Part shown: positions 1-12,105 of the stretch, piece after piece
Position numbering within the stretch: position 1 is the stretch's first letter
How the letters are laid out: each line of letters begins with the position of its first letter
Source of the DNA: Saturnia japonica
Taxonomy: Eukaryota > Arthropoda > Insecta > Lepidoptera > Saturniidae
Length of the DNA stretch: 64,000 nt
Assembly: GCA_033032175.1 (NCBI GenBank)
Contig: CM065322.1
Coordinates: 7,936,001 to 8,000,000 of the forward strand
Direction of reading: 5' to 3'
The notes under the pieces: generated by a model
Told to the model about the DNA's origin: nothing
Seen by the model: the letters and a program-made list of their open reading frames with translations, nothing else
Database searches by the model: none
Translations under genes and position numbers: made by a program

Positions 1-1203
1 CGCCAATCTCCCATGTATGTTGTACTCGTAAATAATAATATGTGTACCTAAATATTATAATTTATTGTAAATACATGATTAAATATAATCCAAGGATAGC
101 CAGAAAAAAATTATAGTTATATATACGTAAAAAACAACACATAACTTGTATTGATTACGTATTACTTTGACAATAACAGAATTTGAAGCTATTCAACGCA
201 CTAATATACAGCACAACAGGTGATAGAAAAAGTCCATTATATATTTACCTACCAAGTCATATTTTACACTCAACAGTCGATTTTGTTTATTAGTTCTTCT
301 TTTAAACATAAAGTATGTTTTACGACTATACAAATTCAGTTTTCTTTTACATGAATTATTTGAATATCAATAGCAAAACTGACCAAGATTCGATCTAGAT
401 TTCAAAAACTAAACCAATCCTTTCAGCGTAAACAAAATCGCAAGAGTTAAGTAGTATCCTGAAATAATAAACTTTTAATAAAAAAAAAAAGCTGAAATAG
501 TATCTAATCGACCGATCATCATTATCAATCAACCATGTTTTTATTATAAATTAAAACTTAAATAATAAATAAAATATTTCGATTTTCGAACATAATCGAT
601 TATGCTCTGTTAAGGAATGGTTACAACAGTAGTCACAGCACTAAGTGTACTTGCAAATAACTTCAGTGTTTATGAATTTGTGGGTTTATTTTATGTTAGA
701 ACGTTCGAACAAAGCTAGTTCGTGATGTTGAATGAGAAACGTCAAAAGTGACCTATTATTTTGTGATACCTGTAAGTTGTTATATTGTATTTTTATGTTA
801 TATAGTAGTACTAGCTAGTACCTGCGACTTTGTCTTCGTATTGTAATTATATGCCAATACGAATCCAACACATTAACCGTCCAAATAAAACTGAAAAATA
901 ATAGAAATCATCCCTCACTGTACCACCTTGCGAGATACAGTTACTTTCGCATTTATAATATTAGTATAGATTTAAAAATACAGAACGTAGCAGAACGAGA
1001 GTGACTAGTGCGCAATGGACTTTGCTTTTAGTATTGTGATGCTAGCATGAGAAGAGAAGACATACTACAGATTCAGATATTATTATCAGAGAAGATAGTA
1101 TAAATAAGAGTTCTTCTAGAACACAATTATACTGTAAAGTGGAAATACAGATTCTTAAAGCTATTTTTTAAATTCTTAAATAGTTTGGTACTGAAAAACT
1201 TAC
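1..1203. other. KCMF1 intron, no exon seen
   Basis: This is the intron after KCMF1 exon 5, whose donor GTAAGT lies at 1198-1203 on the minus strand. It is AT-rich and I see no coding exon in it. Near 812-850 is a short stretch, CTAGCTAGTACCTGCGACTT, resembling the end of a common lepidopteran interspersed repeat seen elsewhere in the window (13799, 38461). Confidence 0.6.
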
Positions 1204-4200
1204 CTGAACTGCATGTTGGTGCGCCGTGCACGACTGACTCCGCGGCCGGAGTGGGGCATACGACGCACACCACCATGTCGGATACCACTCGGTTCGTCTT
1301 ACAATGCTGTTAAGGATTACTTATACATAGTTTTTTTTAAATTATTATTCTCATGTAACTATAAATTCACATAGAAACATTTAGAAAAAAACACGAAAAT
1401 GGTGTGCGTACTGATGTACGCATGTAAGAAGTTATAGTTCATTAGAGTATAGCTAACTAAAGTGGACTGAAAAAGCGTGGTAATATCAGCATGACAACTC
1501 CAAAATATATATAGATTACTCAGTAAAACCTAATTTAGTACTTCAAAATTATTAATTTCTATTCTGGAACAATAATGTTTGTCAGCATGTTTGTAAATTC
1601 TGCTGCATTTGCAGTATGTAATTAACAGATATTGCCACTGCTAGGTTAAAGTCTACTTCCCTTACTTCCATAGCTTAATGTCTTATGGCATTTTGCTTTG
1701 GGGTTCGACAGCTGAGCTAGATACCATCTTCATATTACAAAAACAGGCAATTCAGACACTATCCAACATGAAACCTTGCAAATAACTAAAGAACAAGTTT
1801 CAGGAATTTAACATCTTAACTTTGCCCGCCCAATACATTCTTGATAATTTAAGTAGAACCTCTTTAAGTTGAACCTCGATAAGTCGAAAACCTCCCAAAC
1901 TGGAAAAAATGTCGTGTTTTCCTTTCCATTCAAGCCCCAAGTCCTCCGTTGCTCGAAATCTCAACCCTCTTTTAGTCCATCCAAGCCACTTTGGTACAGA
2001 TTTTCCCCCCATAACTCGAAAAATTAAATTGGACCTCTGTACCTCGAACATAGCAATGTTTTATTTTACAACCTTTACAACTCGATTATTTGAAACTTAT
2101 TAACTCTATAGTTCGAAGAAAAATAAGATACCAACTTTAAGAATTTTTCGACAATGTAAATACACCATTGTTTCTTAGAAATCAATTTAGGAGTATACAA
2201 TATTATATTATTATTATTATACAATAAATAGGATTTTACAATTTTCGGAAATAAACGACTTATTATTATACAAATATAATAAAGCAGAAGAGTTTTCTTT
2301 CTTCCTTTTATATTCTTTCTGTTGTTGTAACATTAACTTTTGTAAAGAATAATGAAATAGTAAAGTGCTTCATTTACTTTACAAATAATAATGTTTTCAT
2401 ACTGAAATTACTGAAATCTACTTTGTATTAATTTTACAATGAAACATTATTTAGGTACTACAACAATAAATGTTTAAATAACCATATAAATGATGTAAGT
2501 ACATTATTATGATATGTAATACAATATAAAAAGAATAGGAATGAAATAGTGGAAACAGAATTTGAGAAAGAGAAAATAATAATTAAATGTTCTGAACAAA
2601 GCATCAAAATATCAGCGTCAGTTGCCATACAAAAAGTTTGTACTTAAACAATTCGAGTGTCTACTTTCGTTAGCCAGACTCTAGTAAATTTTAAGCCTTT
2701 CTATTTTACTTTTCTCTTTTTGAGGGCTGTAATAATAACTAGGCTACAGCTAGCCAGATGGGTAGGAAACGTAATGACGATATATGGAGGTGGCATATGC
2801 ATGATCATATGGATCGCAAAATCACATGATGAAAACGAATCATTTTTTGCAGCCGTCGTACATTTTATATAGTAACTGACAGATGTTTCGGTTTCAGCCA
2901 GTGTTTTTAAGTTAACTACAATACAATGCTTTACAAAGAAAATAGTGCCATTGGTAGTTGGCAGCCTTGGTAATCTTTTGCGAAGATATAAATTAAATAC
3001 ATATAAAATTATATGAAAAGGATATTAGAAATGAAATTAGATCCCTAGGCCCTGTCCGGTGCTCGAGGGTGAGGTGTGCAGCAAAGTCATCTGTGACGAA
3101 ATTTGGCTCCCCACCAGGCATAGACGCACATACTGGACATACCACCTGAAATCAATACATAGTATAAAAGAAAGTCGCTATTCGCATCTGTCTTTTTGTC
3201 CGCTTACATCTTCTAACCCACGCAACAGATATTTATGCGGTGTTCATTGTCAATTTGATATTGTTTAAGGAAGGTTTCTATATATAATACATTCCAATAA
3301 AGTTTTTGTATAGTAGAGAAAATTCAATGTTTTGTAATCAAGTCGTCAATAAATCTATTTTCAAATCTTCATGGCTTACGCTTAATTGTAGTTCTTCAAA
3401 AATCCTACAGAAAAGTCTGTGATGGCTAAATATTAGGGAGAAACTATTTTCTCCAATTCAGATTCTAATAAAATAGACCACTTCGTAAATTGCACCATGC
3501 GAAGCTGGGGTGGGTCCCTAGTTTTAAATAAATTTACAGTTTTGTAAGTTGCGAGTTTACAAACCATAATTGTATAAAACAACATTGTAGTGGGGCTACA
3601 AATATTATATTGTATCATCTAAATAAAATATTATAAAAATGGATTGATATATTATATGAGATTGATAAATGCCAACACATTTTGAATGATCATCAAGAAA
3701 GTTGGTAGATCTAAATGTTTATTTATAGAACATTTTTACGCTATCCCTTAACGCGATAGGTGTCATTGTGTCCGAGATATTGACTACTGGAAAGGGTAGA
3801 ACAATATCTGCTGAGCCAGCTAGTATTGTATATTAGCTTAATTTCGCCCTCTGTACAAAATAAATGACAAAATTGATATACACCTCATATTATTTAAAAA
3901 AATACTAATTTGGGAGGTATAAAACACTGCCACGATCACAATTTGGCTTTAGAAAAGGGTATGAGCACCCTCAATGGTCTCAGTATTTTAACACCGGACA
4001 TCCGCTTAACTTTCAGCAACAAGGGTCTCCTTGTGGGTGTGTTCTTAGAAATTATCCACTTGTGACTATGTCCTTCAAGTGCTCAGAAATAAACTATTAC
4101 AGCTGAGCTTCCCTGAGAAGTTGGTCAAATACATGATGTACATGTTAAATAAAGGAAAGAACTATTTTAGTAAAATCACAAGGATCATTCTTGACATCCC

Positions 4201-7200
4201 GAATAATCTGGTATGGCCTTCCTCAAGGTTCAGTTCTTAGCTTTCTATTATATAACCTATATAACTTGAACATTCTGAGCTCTTTTCTTAAATTCTGCTC
4301 TAATTTATTTACAGATTTCGTTGGAAGAACATGGGCGTTCCCTGCATATGACTAAGAGTTGTTCAGTGTCATTTACAAAAAAGAGACTCCTAATACCATG
4401 ATCAATTTACTTAAATGGTGAACTCATACCGAAAAAAAAGTTTTTAGGCCACACTATGATCATGTTGTTAAAAAATATGAGCAAGGAATAAATATTTTAC
4501 GATCTTTGTCTGTCTGGTGGCGAGCTCAAACCTTTACACAAAAGATACATTACAATGCCATTGTATTTACATCTCTCGCCACAACTGATGCATACTACAC
4601 TTAGCGACATCTCCGCCACAACTGACATCCTACATCGCGATATAGAAATTAACCGAACAATTGAGTATTATATATTTCGGTATTGAGAACCCGACAACAA
4701 CAGTTGGGCAGCTGCCCGCTAGATATAACACCCGTCTGGTCGGAGGATCCTCCCTTTTCTATGGCAGATGAGGAACTTTACACTCTGTTCCTCACTCCCG
4801 CTAAACCATTATCCACAGTCATAAGAATTATGGAATTTTATTTTAGATCCATGCAATAAACCTGCTTTAGAGAAAGTTTGTAAAACACAGTCCAGGTGCC
4901 TTCGCATCATAATGGGCGCAATGAAGTCCTCACCAATTAATGTGATGCAGGTGGAGTGCACTGAAGCCCCTTTCTTACCTTTGAAGACTATTTCTATCAG
5001 ACAGATTTCTGTACAAATTATTTAAAATTCTTCCCACCCTATTTTACCCAAGCTTCAAGTTTTACTACATAGCTATGAATCTCATGGTCTTCAATGTAAT
5101 ATCCCATGTATCCTTCAATCATTAATTAAGTATACCCGCCTCCCTCATCCTGTTAACCAGTATCCTATCAATGTTTTATTTTGTATTTGTTACGAAGCCC
5201 TGGTTTTTCAATCACATGTTATTTTGTACTTTGGTATCAGCACAGATACCTAAGAGTGTACCAAAGTTTTTAATCAAATTATAACCAATGACTGGACAGA
5301 GTGGTTTCCCACATTAACTGATGCCTCAAAATACTCTGACAATGGCTGGGTAGGCTCTGTAGTTTGAATCCCCAAATACAGAATTGCTCTTTATTTTAAG
5401 TGTCCTCCTTTAACATCTGTATTTACAGGACAGTGCATATAGCTATGATAATATAATATAAGCTATACTTTATATAAAATCTCCCTGCTTGAGTCTATTT
5501 TAACTAACCCATTCCAATCAAAATCCAGTTTCCGAGTAATAGTACAAATAGGGCAGGCACTGTATGATTGTCACATCTTACTAACATGATCTTAGATTTA
5601 AATATAGTTTTAGCTTGGATTCCTGGACACAGTGGTATCTCCGTTAATGAGACTGCCAATTCTTGCACAAAAATAGCCATTAATTCAGGCTCTTTATAAT
5701 ATAACAAAATTTATTATCATGATTTGTGTGCCAAACCAAATATGGATTGCTCTGGGACCAGGGCATGGTCGTCCTTCAGAAATAAAACAGGTAAACACTA
5801 TGGGAAAAGCTAACTTGAGATTCCATTGAAACCCTGGTTCTTCAAATTTAAGTATGCCAGTAAGTCTACTTGTTCCACTATGTCATTTATGGTTAGGCCA
5901 TTCATGTACACCGGTTCACTTAGCCAAAATAAGGATAAGAGATCACTCTCTCTGTGAATGTGGCTTGGACGAAGGTATATGGACCATATTTTCTTTGACT
6001 GCTCCAATCTGTGTTTCTCCTTATATGATGTTTTACCTTATAATATCCTCTGTCCTACTAATATGAAATGTGTATTATGCTTAGTTTGCACTCCCTTTAT
6101 TAAAAATCTATGTAAATTTATTGAAATTAATAAAATGAAACTCTGATCTTTTAAATAATGTAGTAATTGGCCTTGCTGTAGTGTAATATTGGTTTTAATA
6201 TAGTGTGTGGTGGTTGAGTTTATAAATGTTATTTTGTTTCTTTTGTTTTAGTTAACTCAGCTGAAGGCAAAATTACACTGATCAACTTCAACAGAACAAA
6301 CCAGAGCCTACATATAGACCCTACAGAAGATCACAGCTTAATAACTTAGTGTTGTGTTCCTGCAGTGAGTAGGGTATCCAGAGCTCCTTAGGGATGGGGC
6401 GGTTCAAGATTGGCAATGCGCTAGTAATATCTATGGTATTACTAGCATCTATAGTCTACGGTAGCTGCTTACACCATCAGGCAGGCAGTATGCTTGTTTG
6501 CCACAGCTGTCATATAAAAAAAATTACTTACATACATCTCAATTTTGTTGATTTATCAATTAATTTTCTTGACAGTTGTTTTTTAATACAAGTCCTACAA
6601 GTATTGGTGTTGACAATGTTATAGAAGTTGATTGTTGTGTAATAGGACATTGGATAGTTTATTTCTCGCCTAGCGAAGTGAGTGGGCTACTGATACTATA
6701 TGTATTTAAAATAAACTTACAGCAAGAGTAGTTTCTGCATGTTCTGCTGCAACATGCTCCACAAGAGCAGCGTCTGTGAAACCCATCCGATTGCAAAAAG
6801 GACATATGTATGCTTGCGGTTGTTCTAAGGTTAGAGCTTCTCCCCCATAATATAAATCTGTAAAAACATATTACAATTTTTATTTTTATTTCTACACATA
6901 TTTCATTTAAAGCTGAAAGCCAAATTCATATCACAGGAAGGTATCAAATTATATGATCAAAACGTATGCATGATAATGTTCATACTGAGGGATTTAATTA
7001 TTTGTATAATGCTTTATTGCACTTTACTGAGCAAACGGAAAACTTAAACCTAAAAAGCATTCTCAACCAGTCTTCCACAAGTGTAAAAGAAAGATGTATC
7101 AGAGTATATATCAGGGTGTGCATAATGTAAAGTTTGTAAAATACTCAACTACTCCAATTAAAATTTATGTGGGATATGCTTGAAAGAGTCCGAGACTGGC

Positions 7201-9025
7201 TAATTGGATAATTGAAATATTTTTGAATAAATTAATTAAGTACAATTATTACTCAGAAAGTTAATTATTGCAGTTTTAGTCAAAGACTGGGACATAAAGT
7301 TCTACCATAACTGCATTTATTTTACATCAGTACATGCCAATAATAATCACTCATAATGACTCACTGCACTCATAATGATTAAAATTTTACTAAAGATCTA
7401 GAAATAAAACCAAATAAAAACCTTTCTAATTTGAACATAGTTTTACAAAACAACCATAAAATTTATACAAGTGACATTATTCACTTAAAAATAAACTATG
7501 AATTTCTTGGTCAGTAAATCCAATTTTCACTTGCTTGGCTCAAAACTAAAGTTGGGTTAACAACAAAATTAAGTAAAATATTATAACCTAGTATATTAAT
7601 ACAGAATTTTATTTCCACTAATACCTTATACATTAAGTATAAATTGGAATGCCTTATAAAAGTAATAATGGCTTAGTGGTAGCATGTACGAACATTCAGT
7701 TAGAATCCCTGCAATTAGCATTGGCTTTCGATTAAGGAAAACATTGTATGGTGGTAGAGCTTTTTCCAATGACCACCTGGCTAGGTACCACCCTCAAGTT
7801 GAAAATCTGTCACAAAGTACCAATAGGTGTATTCTGGCGGCTGCTCTTGCGGGCCAATCTTCCACTAGCCTTAGTATGTTTACCATCTTGGACCACATTG
7901 TCAATTAAGATCAGGTGAGTTTGTGGTCATAATGCTACTACACCTATAAAAGATTTTAAATAATAATATTACAAACTAATGTTATTATTACATATTAAAT
8001 AATAGACTTAATTGTTGATTGAACCATATTTGGTAAATTATGTTCATTTGTGCCTTACAATTTCCATAATTAGAATCTCATTCTTATAGTATATTATTCA
8101 ATACTTATATTTAACATTTTAAACTTCTTCACTAAACACATTGAAATGGTAGGGAGGACTAGATAGGTCTAATATGCAATAGCATTATGTACACTCAAGA
8201 ACTAACTATTGATAACAGTAGACTCAAGAAGCCACAGGTTAAATCAAGCTAGATCTAACTTATGCTTGTAAGATACAAATCTGCAATCATATTATAAGTA
8301 ATTGATTATTACTCTTTGTTATTTGAACAGTACAGATTCATAAAATATTTGTATTGTCAAACAATCAATAAGATTTTTTTATAGTTTGTATTTTCATTAA
8401 AAAAATAGATTTAATTAACAAAAAAACTCCATTATTTATAGAGAAAATATATTGTTTGTATTAAAATTGAATGAAAACACTTAGACTAAGCACATGTACA
8501 CATTGCTCTTGATGAGTTCCAAAGTTTTTATGGTTAACAACAATGTATATCCGGGAAAACAATGTAATAAAACAAAAATCAAGAACAAGTGCATCTAACA
8601 AATGAATTCTCATAGTCAACTTTTTTTTGTTAGTGTATGTACTAATAATATAAAGTGGAATTGTTGTACTCACCAAAGTCACTTCTAGAAAGAATGCATT
8701 GCATAGGATGCTCTGTAGTATGCTGGTTTGTGGTAGCACCAGACTCGTAACAGGCAGCGCACAAGTCATAATCGATGCAAATTAAACATTTGTATCTTCG
8801 TCCTCTAAAGTTGTTTTTCAAACAAGAATCACAGCTGACTCCTAAAAGTATGTCACTATCTTTATAACTATTTGCGCATCATTGAAATATAGTAAAAATT
8901 ATCAACAAAAAAGCATTTTTGATATTGTGAAGCCACATTAACAGCATATTTTGACGACAAAATTCGTGGTGACAATAGCATTGAACAAATTTGGATTATC
9001 ATTACCTACCTTCATGGCGATTCAT
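1204..9025 (-). CDS. KCMF1: KCMF1-type E3 ubiquitin ligase (ZZ and C2H2 zinc fingers), 5' five coding exons; 3' part beyond window edge
   Basis: Coding exons, in gene order, are 9010-9025, 8674-8841, 6721-6857, 3026-3145 and 1204-1295; they join in one frame to give 177 residues. The start reads MNRHEGVSCDSC, as in animal KCMF1. A ZZ zinc finger is visible with ligands C9, C12, C24, C27, C33, C36, H46 and H50. A C2H2 finger follows (C80, C83, H96, H101), then a second CxxC...H...H unit (C110, C113, H131, H136) and the basic RHGGVRRMPHSGRG stretch typical of the family. KCMF1 proteins are RING-less E3 ligases of the N-degron/lysosomal pathway (family knowledge). Introns 1-3 are GT-AG; the intron between exons 4 and 5 is AT-AC (separate entry). 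Exon 5 ends at a GTAAGT donor, so the coiled-coil C-terminal half must lie left of position 1. Confidence 0.93.
1296..3025 (-). other. KCMF1: U12-type AT-AC intron of KCMF1
   Basis: On the minus strand exon 4 ends at 3026 and the intron opens with ATATCCTTTT, a full match to the minor-spliceosome donor consensus. Near its other end is TCCTTAAC, matching the U12 branch site, about 14 bases before a terminal AC at 1296. With AC as the acceptor, the next exon starts with GAA in phase 0 and continues the KCMF1 protein (EPSGIRHGGVRR). No GT donor is usable: after the last conserved exon codons no GT appears before an in-frame stop. The intron also contains a pogo-like repeat fragment near 1850-2110 and otherwise AT-rich DNA. 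Confidence 0.88.
1850..2112. repeat. pogo-like terminal repeat fragment
   Basis: The stretch opens with GTAGAACCTCTTTAAGTTGA and repeats short GAACCTC/TCGAA units. It is closely related to an inverted copy at about 18350-18560, sharing the order of purine-rich and 'caagcc' segments. Such CAGTCGAACCTC-type ends are typical of pogo/Tc1-like elements in insects (inference). No transposase coding sequence is preserved. Confidence 0.5.
3150..3430. repeat. interspersed repeat directly upstream of KCMF1 exon 4
   Basis: This block is a diverged copy of 52135-52460. Both run through ATTATAAAAGAAAGTCGCTAT-like, TTTGTCCGCTTAC-like and GTAATCAAG.GGTCAATAAAT-like segments and end near GTAGTTCATCAAAAA. 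A shorter piece of the same family is at about 41000-41110. The copy begins within roughly 15 bases of the KCMF1 exon 4 acceptor at 3146, so the pyrimidine tract and branch region of that splice site are probably repeat-derived. Confidence 0.6.
3920..6130 (+). pseudogene. decayed CR1/Jockey-like non-LTR retrotransposon (RT and RNase H remnants)
   Basis: Broken reading frames on the plus strand, antisense to KCMF1, resemble non-LTR Pol. Visible pieces are SQFGFRKGYEHP near 3940, a reverse-transcriptase PQGSVL motif near 4215-4240, a C-terminal RT segment CLRIIMGAMKSSPIN near 4890, an RNase H piece (TDASKYSDNGWVG near 5320; AWIPGHSGISVNETAN near 5610), and a terminal CxC segment (HSLCECGLDEG near 5945). 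Frameshifts and stops occur throughout, so it cannot encode a working protein. A related 3' tail sits at 60700-61015. Confidence 0.75.
6340..6510 (+). repeat. non-LTR/SINE 3' tail repeat
   Basis: Contains GAGCTCCTTAGGGATGGGGC, then a GATTGGCAATGCGCTAGTAA segment and CTACGGTAGCTGCTTACACC followed by a CAGGCAGTATGCTTGTTTGCC-like end. The same ordered blocks occur at 29680-29765 and, in altered form, at 60910-61015. I recognise this order as a widespread lepidopteran retroposon tail (recognition by memory). The piece at 60910-61015 follows a Jockey-like Pol end directly. Confidence 0.55.
6858..8673. other. KCMF1 intron 2, AT-rich with one SINE
   Basis: Intron between the ZZ exon and the first C2H2 exon; GTGAGT donor and TTTTACAG acceptor on the minus strand. 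Apart from the SINE at 7668-7908 it is low-complexity AT-rich DNA in which I see no further structure. Confidence 0.6.
7668..7908 (+). repeat. tRNA-derived SINE, family A, copy 1
   Basis: A tRNA-like head is visible: TGGCTTAGTGG matches the pol III box A and GTTAGAATCCC resembles box B. The body has TGGTGGTAGAGC, CTGGCTAGGTACCACCCTCAAG and GGCGGCTGCTCTTGCGGGCC blocks. The same ordered blocks occur at 22745-22999, 27075-27190, and inverted at 60480-60640 and 61395-61570. Confidence 0.65.
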
Positions 9026-10880
9026 TTTCGCCCGAGATCGACGTCAAATCAAATATTTCCGAGCACCAGAATTATCAGTATATTATTGGATATTTATAAT
9101 ACTTAAACTAAAATAAGTTGCACAACTAATTGTTTATTATAAAATTCAATATAACTAACAAAAATTTCCGAGCAAACCTAACCCAACCAGGCCATAATGA
9201 CGTCACGTAAATGAATAAAGCATAGATAATACACTAATACGGAATAAAGTGTCCATCGACACTAGAGGTGTAACGAGTATATTATTCGTAATAGGTACAG
9301 GGATTATAAAACGCGCCGCGAACTAATTTATTATGATAAACGAATACAGAATAATAGGATAACAAATAAATTAAATATTAGTCAAATAATAGGCACCCGA
9401 TTCACGATCCGCGCGGCGAGTCACCGCAAAGTACCTCTCTCTTTGTCCGTTATAAGGGCGCGCATCTTGCGAGTAAGCGAGATAACTACATTATTTGAAA
9501 CTTCGTATAGAAACGACCGCTGGCTGCTGGCTTATCGTATGCGGCAGCTAGGTATATATAGTAAAACATCATTATACACATCGGCTCAAATTCGGGGAAG
9601 CTGCAAAAGCCGCAGCGGCCTCAGGGCCCCTAAAGCTAACAGTGTAGTCAGATTTAAAAAAAAAATACACGTCGGGCTTCGTATGAAAACTGCATGGATT
9701 GGTAACACTGTAAGCAAGCAATGATAACAGAATCACTATATTAATCACCGTTTTTAACGAATATCAGTGTATTAGCTAATACGGTTATTAGTTAGATTCA
9801 TAGATTAGTTTGTAGTTTTTGTATTAGGTATTTCGTATTATAGAATCACTTTATTAGACACCGTTTTAAAATGAATATCCGTGTATTAACTAATATGGAT
9901 ATTAGTTAAATTCATAGATTAGTTAGTAATTTTTGTATTATGTATCTATGGGTATTTCCTATTATATTAGCGGTTCCTTCATTTCCTTGTAACTAACTGT
10001 GATTGCATATATGTTAGAGAATTTCAAATGTAAACATATATTATTTTGTGTTTAGAATCAACTAAAAAATCAATCGATTGACGTTTTTAATGAATATACA
10101 TAATATATAAAAATCTATAATTGTAGTACATGACAGTGATATTTTTTAACATAATATATTTTAATATACCAAAGATTTTGACGGTAACGACAGTCCGTAA
10201 TCTATACAATTAATAAAATTGAAGTGTCTGTTTGTAATGTCAAAATAACAGTTTTTTTTACTAAATGCATATGAAAATATATACGAAGTCTGGCAAATGA
10301 AAGTAGAGACTGAAAAAGCGCGGCAGATTTAAAAATATCAGTACAGCAACCCCAAAATTTGTATGACATACGTGGAATAACCTAATTTGATACTTTATAA
10401 TATAAAATAATTTGTTTTTGCTGAAAAACAGTATTATTTGTACACTACTGCATGTGGACAGGTTCAAAAATGGGAATAAGTCTACGAAATAAATCAATAC
10501 TGCGGAAGTAGAAGCTACTAACCTACCTAGGTAACTCTTATCAAAAGAAACTTACCACTAAGTTTTTGATAATTACGATTGCTATAAATTTAATTTCCCA
10601 GAAAGATTCGGGGGAGGCTTTTGCCCAGCAGTTGTTTAGGTTAGGCTATGTTAAAAATAATTATATTTAAATGGCTAGCGCTAATCGCGTAAAATCGAAC
10701 TTCTATTCAGACAAAGTAAAGTGAAGTTTCGAGATGTAAAATCACTACCTATATTGATCCAAATCAAAGAATCACGTGACATTTCGAAAAATCAGTTTAC
10801 TACGTCTTAATTAAAAATAAGACTAGGTATTATGTAGCAAACTGATTTAAAAAAAAACAACGATATTCTATAATAATTTT
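9026..10880. other. KCMF1 upstream region with repeat debris
   Basis: This region is immediately 5' of the KCMF1 start codon, so the promoter and 5' UTR should lie in its first few hundred bases. No TATA box or clear initiator stands out. From 9260 on it looks like transposon debris: TAGAGGTGTAACGAG near 9263 recurs as TAGAGGTGTAAAATAG at 12632, and CAGGGCCCCTAAAGCTAACA near 9620 recurs at 62314. A roughly 115-base unit is present twice in tandem (separate entry). Confidence 0.5.
9725..9965. repeat. two-copy tandem repeat, unit about 115 bases
   Basis: The segment from AGAATCACTATATTAATCAC (about 9729) to TATTTCGTATTAT (about 9841) is repeated immediately as AGAATCACTTTATTAGACAC to TATTTCCTATTAT (about 9843-9963). 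The two copies share the internal ATTCATAGATTAGTT block and differ by scattered substitutions and small insertions. It is noncoding and AT-rich. Confidence 0.7.
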
Positions 10881-10883
10881 GGT

Positions 10884-11168
10884 TTATTCACTTTCATAAT
10901 CAAAATCTGAATCTAAAACTTCCATGTGAAAAGATTCATTAGAGTCACTGAAATCACTGTTTCCTACATTAATAATAAAACTTTCTAAGTTATTTTCTGT
11001 AATTCTATCCATTTCTTTATATTTATTTTCAACATGTAGGACATGATCAGTCATTTTCTTCCACTCCTCTGGAGTTATGGTTTCAAACGATTCTTTTATA
11101 ACCCCCTCTAACTCCACTGCGGCCAGGGCAATATTTTTATTTGCCATTTTTTGTTTAGCAAAACTCAA
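10884..11168 (-). pseudogene. C-terminal fragment of a Tc1/IS630-like DDE transposase
   Basis: A 94-codon open frame contains ALAAVELEGVIKESFETITP then EEWKKMTDHVLHVENKY and an acidic tail ending FDYESE. This combination resembles the extreme C-terminus of Tc1/IS630-like transposases in insects (recognition by resemblance, not a search). No catalytic DDE residues are in the fragment, and no terminal repeats were identified. It is most likely the stranded 3' end of a dead element. Confidence 0.5.
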
Positions 11169-11586
11169 TACCAGCTTAAGATAGTAGGTTTATAAGTAAT
11201 CTCTCTCTTTCGGTTAAGAAACTCGTCAAAATGTGAAACGGAACGCAGAGAATGCTTTACCGACTCGATAATTATGTTTAACTAAATCAGCGCACTATAT
11301 GTCTCGTGCAAGATGACCCTAAATGCGATTACGATAATTCCATTTAAGAGGCTAACTGTAATTAACTAATTTTGTTTAGCAGTGAGTTAAATAAAATGTT
11401 GCGCAAGTCGCTCTAAGTCTCGCAAATCTAAAGCTTTAGATTAGTATAAATATAAAGGAGATTTAAAAATTAGTTTGCCAATGAAATTTGACTTCTGACC
11501 TGTGTACTTTGGTTCAGGTTTGTACTTTTTACCGTTGGTGTCCTCTTTTCATAGGGTTTGAGCCTGGTGTGCACCGACTCCTTCAA

Positions 11587-11905
11587 TCATGACAATATCA
11601 GCTTACTCTCATTACTATGAATATAAATTTCAATATCTGACATTCTACTTGTAATACCACGGATTAATGGCAAGATGAGCGATAATGTCACATAATTCTC
11701 ATCGGAGATTTTTTTCGTGGCAGACTCAAATGTTTCCTGTATTTTAACTATTTCTTCAATTATCACATACTCATTAGCATTTAAATCAGGTGGAGAACGT
11801 TCGCATTTACATAGTGCAAGTGATAATTCATGTTTTACATCAAATATATGCTGGAGCATGTAATACACAATGTTCCACTGGGTGGAAGTTTCTTGTATTC
11901 ATTTT
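11587..11905 (-). pseudogene. hAT-family transposase fragment
   Basis: The minus strand reads TQWNIVYYMLQHIFDVKHEL in one frame, then a 93-codon open frame with SPPDLNANEYVIIEEIVKI and YVTLSLILPLIRGITSRM. The hAT hallmarks TRWNSTYYML and VTLSLIIPLI (family knowledge) are recognisable with substitutions. The N-terminal BED finger and the C-terminal dimerisation region were not found nearby in frame, so it is a fragment. Confidence 0.72.
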
Positions 11906-12105
11906 TATTCAGTTTTGTTTTTGAGACAACAATTGTTATAATTTTCGGTAATTCCCTTGAAACGAAACAATACTATACTCGAATGAAAGAATACTGTCTC
12001 CGAATATTCTACGCCAGGGATGACGAAGCTTTGTTGGTGAACGTTCCATTTTTTAATGAAAAAATAATAATGTGGCTAGGATGTGCCATCAAAGAATTAG
12101 TATGA

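Noticed and set aside
3059..3268. Plus-strand open frame at 3059-3268
   Set aside because: It overlaps the minus-strand KCMF1 exon 4 and has no resemblance of its own.
8461..8769. Minus-strand open frame of 102 codons starting at 8769
   Set aside because: It overlaps KCMF1 exon 2 in another frame and then runs into intron; the ZZ-domain frame with proper splice sites is correct.
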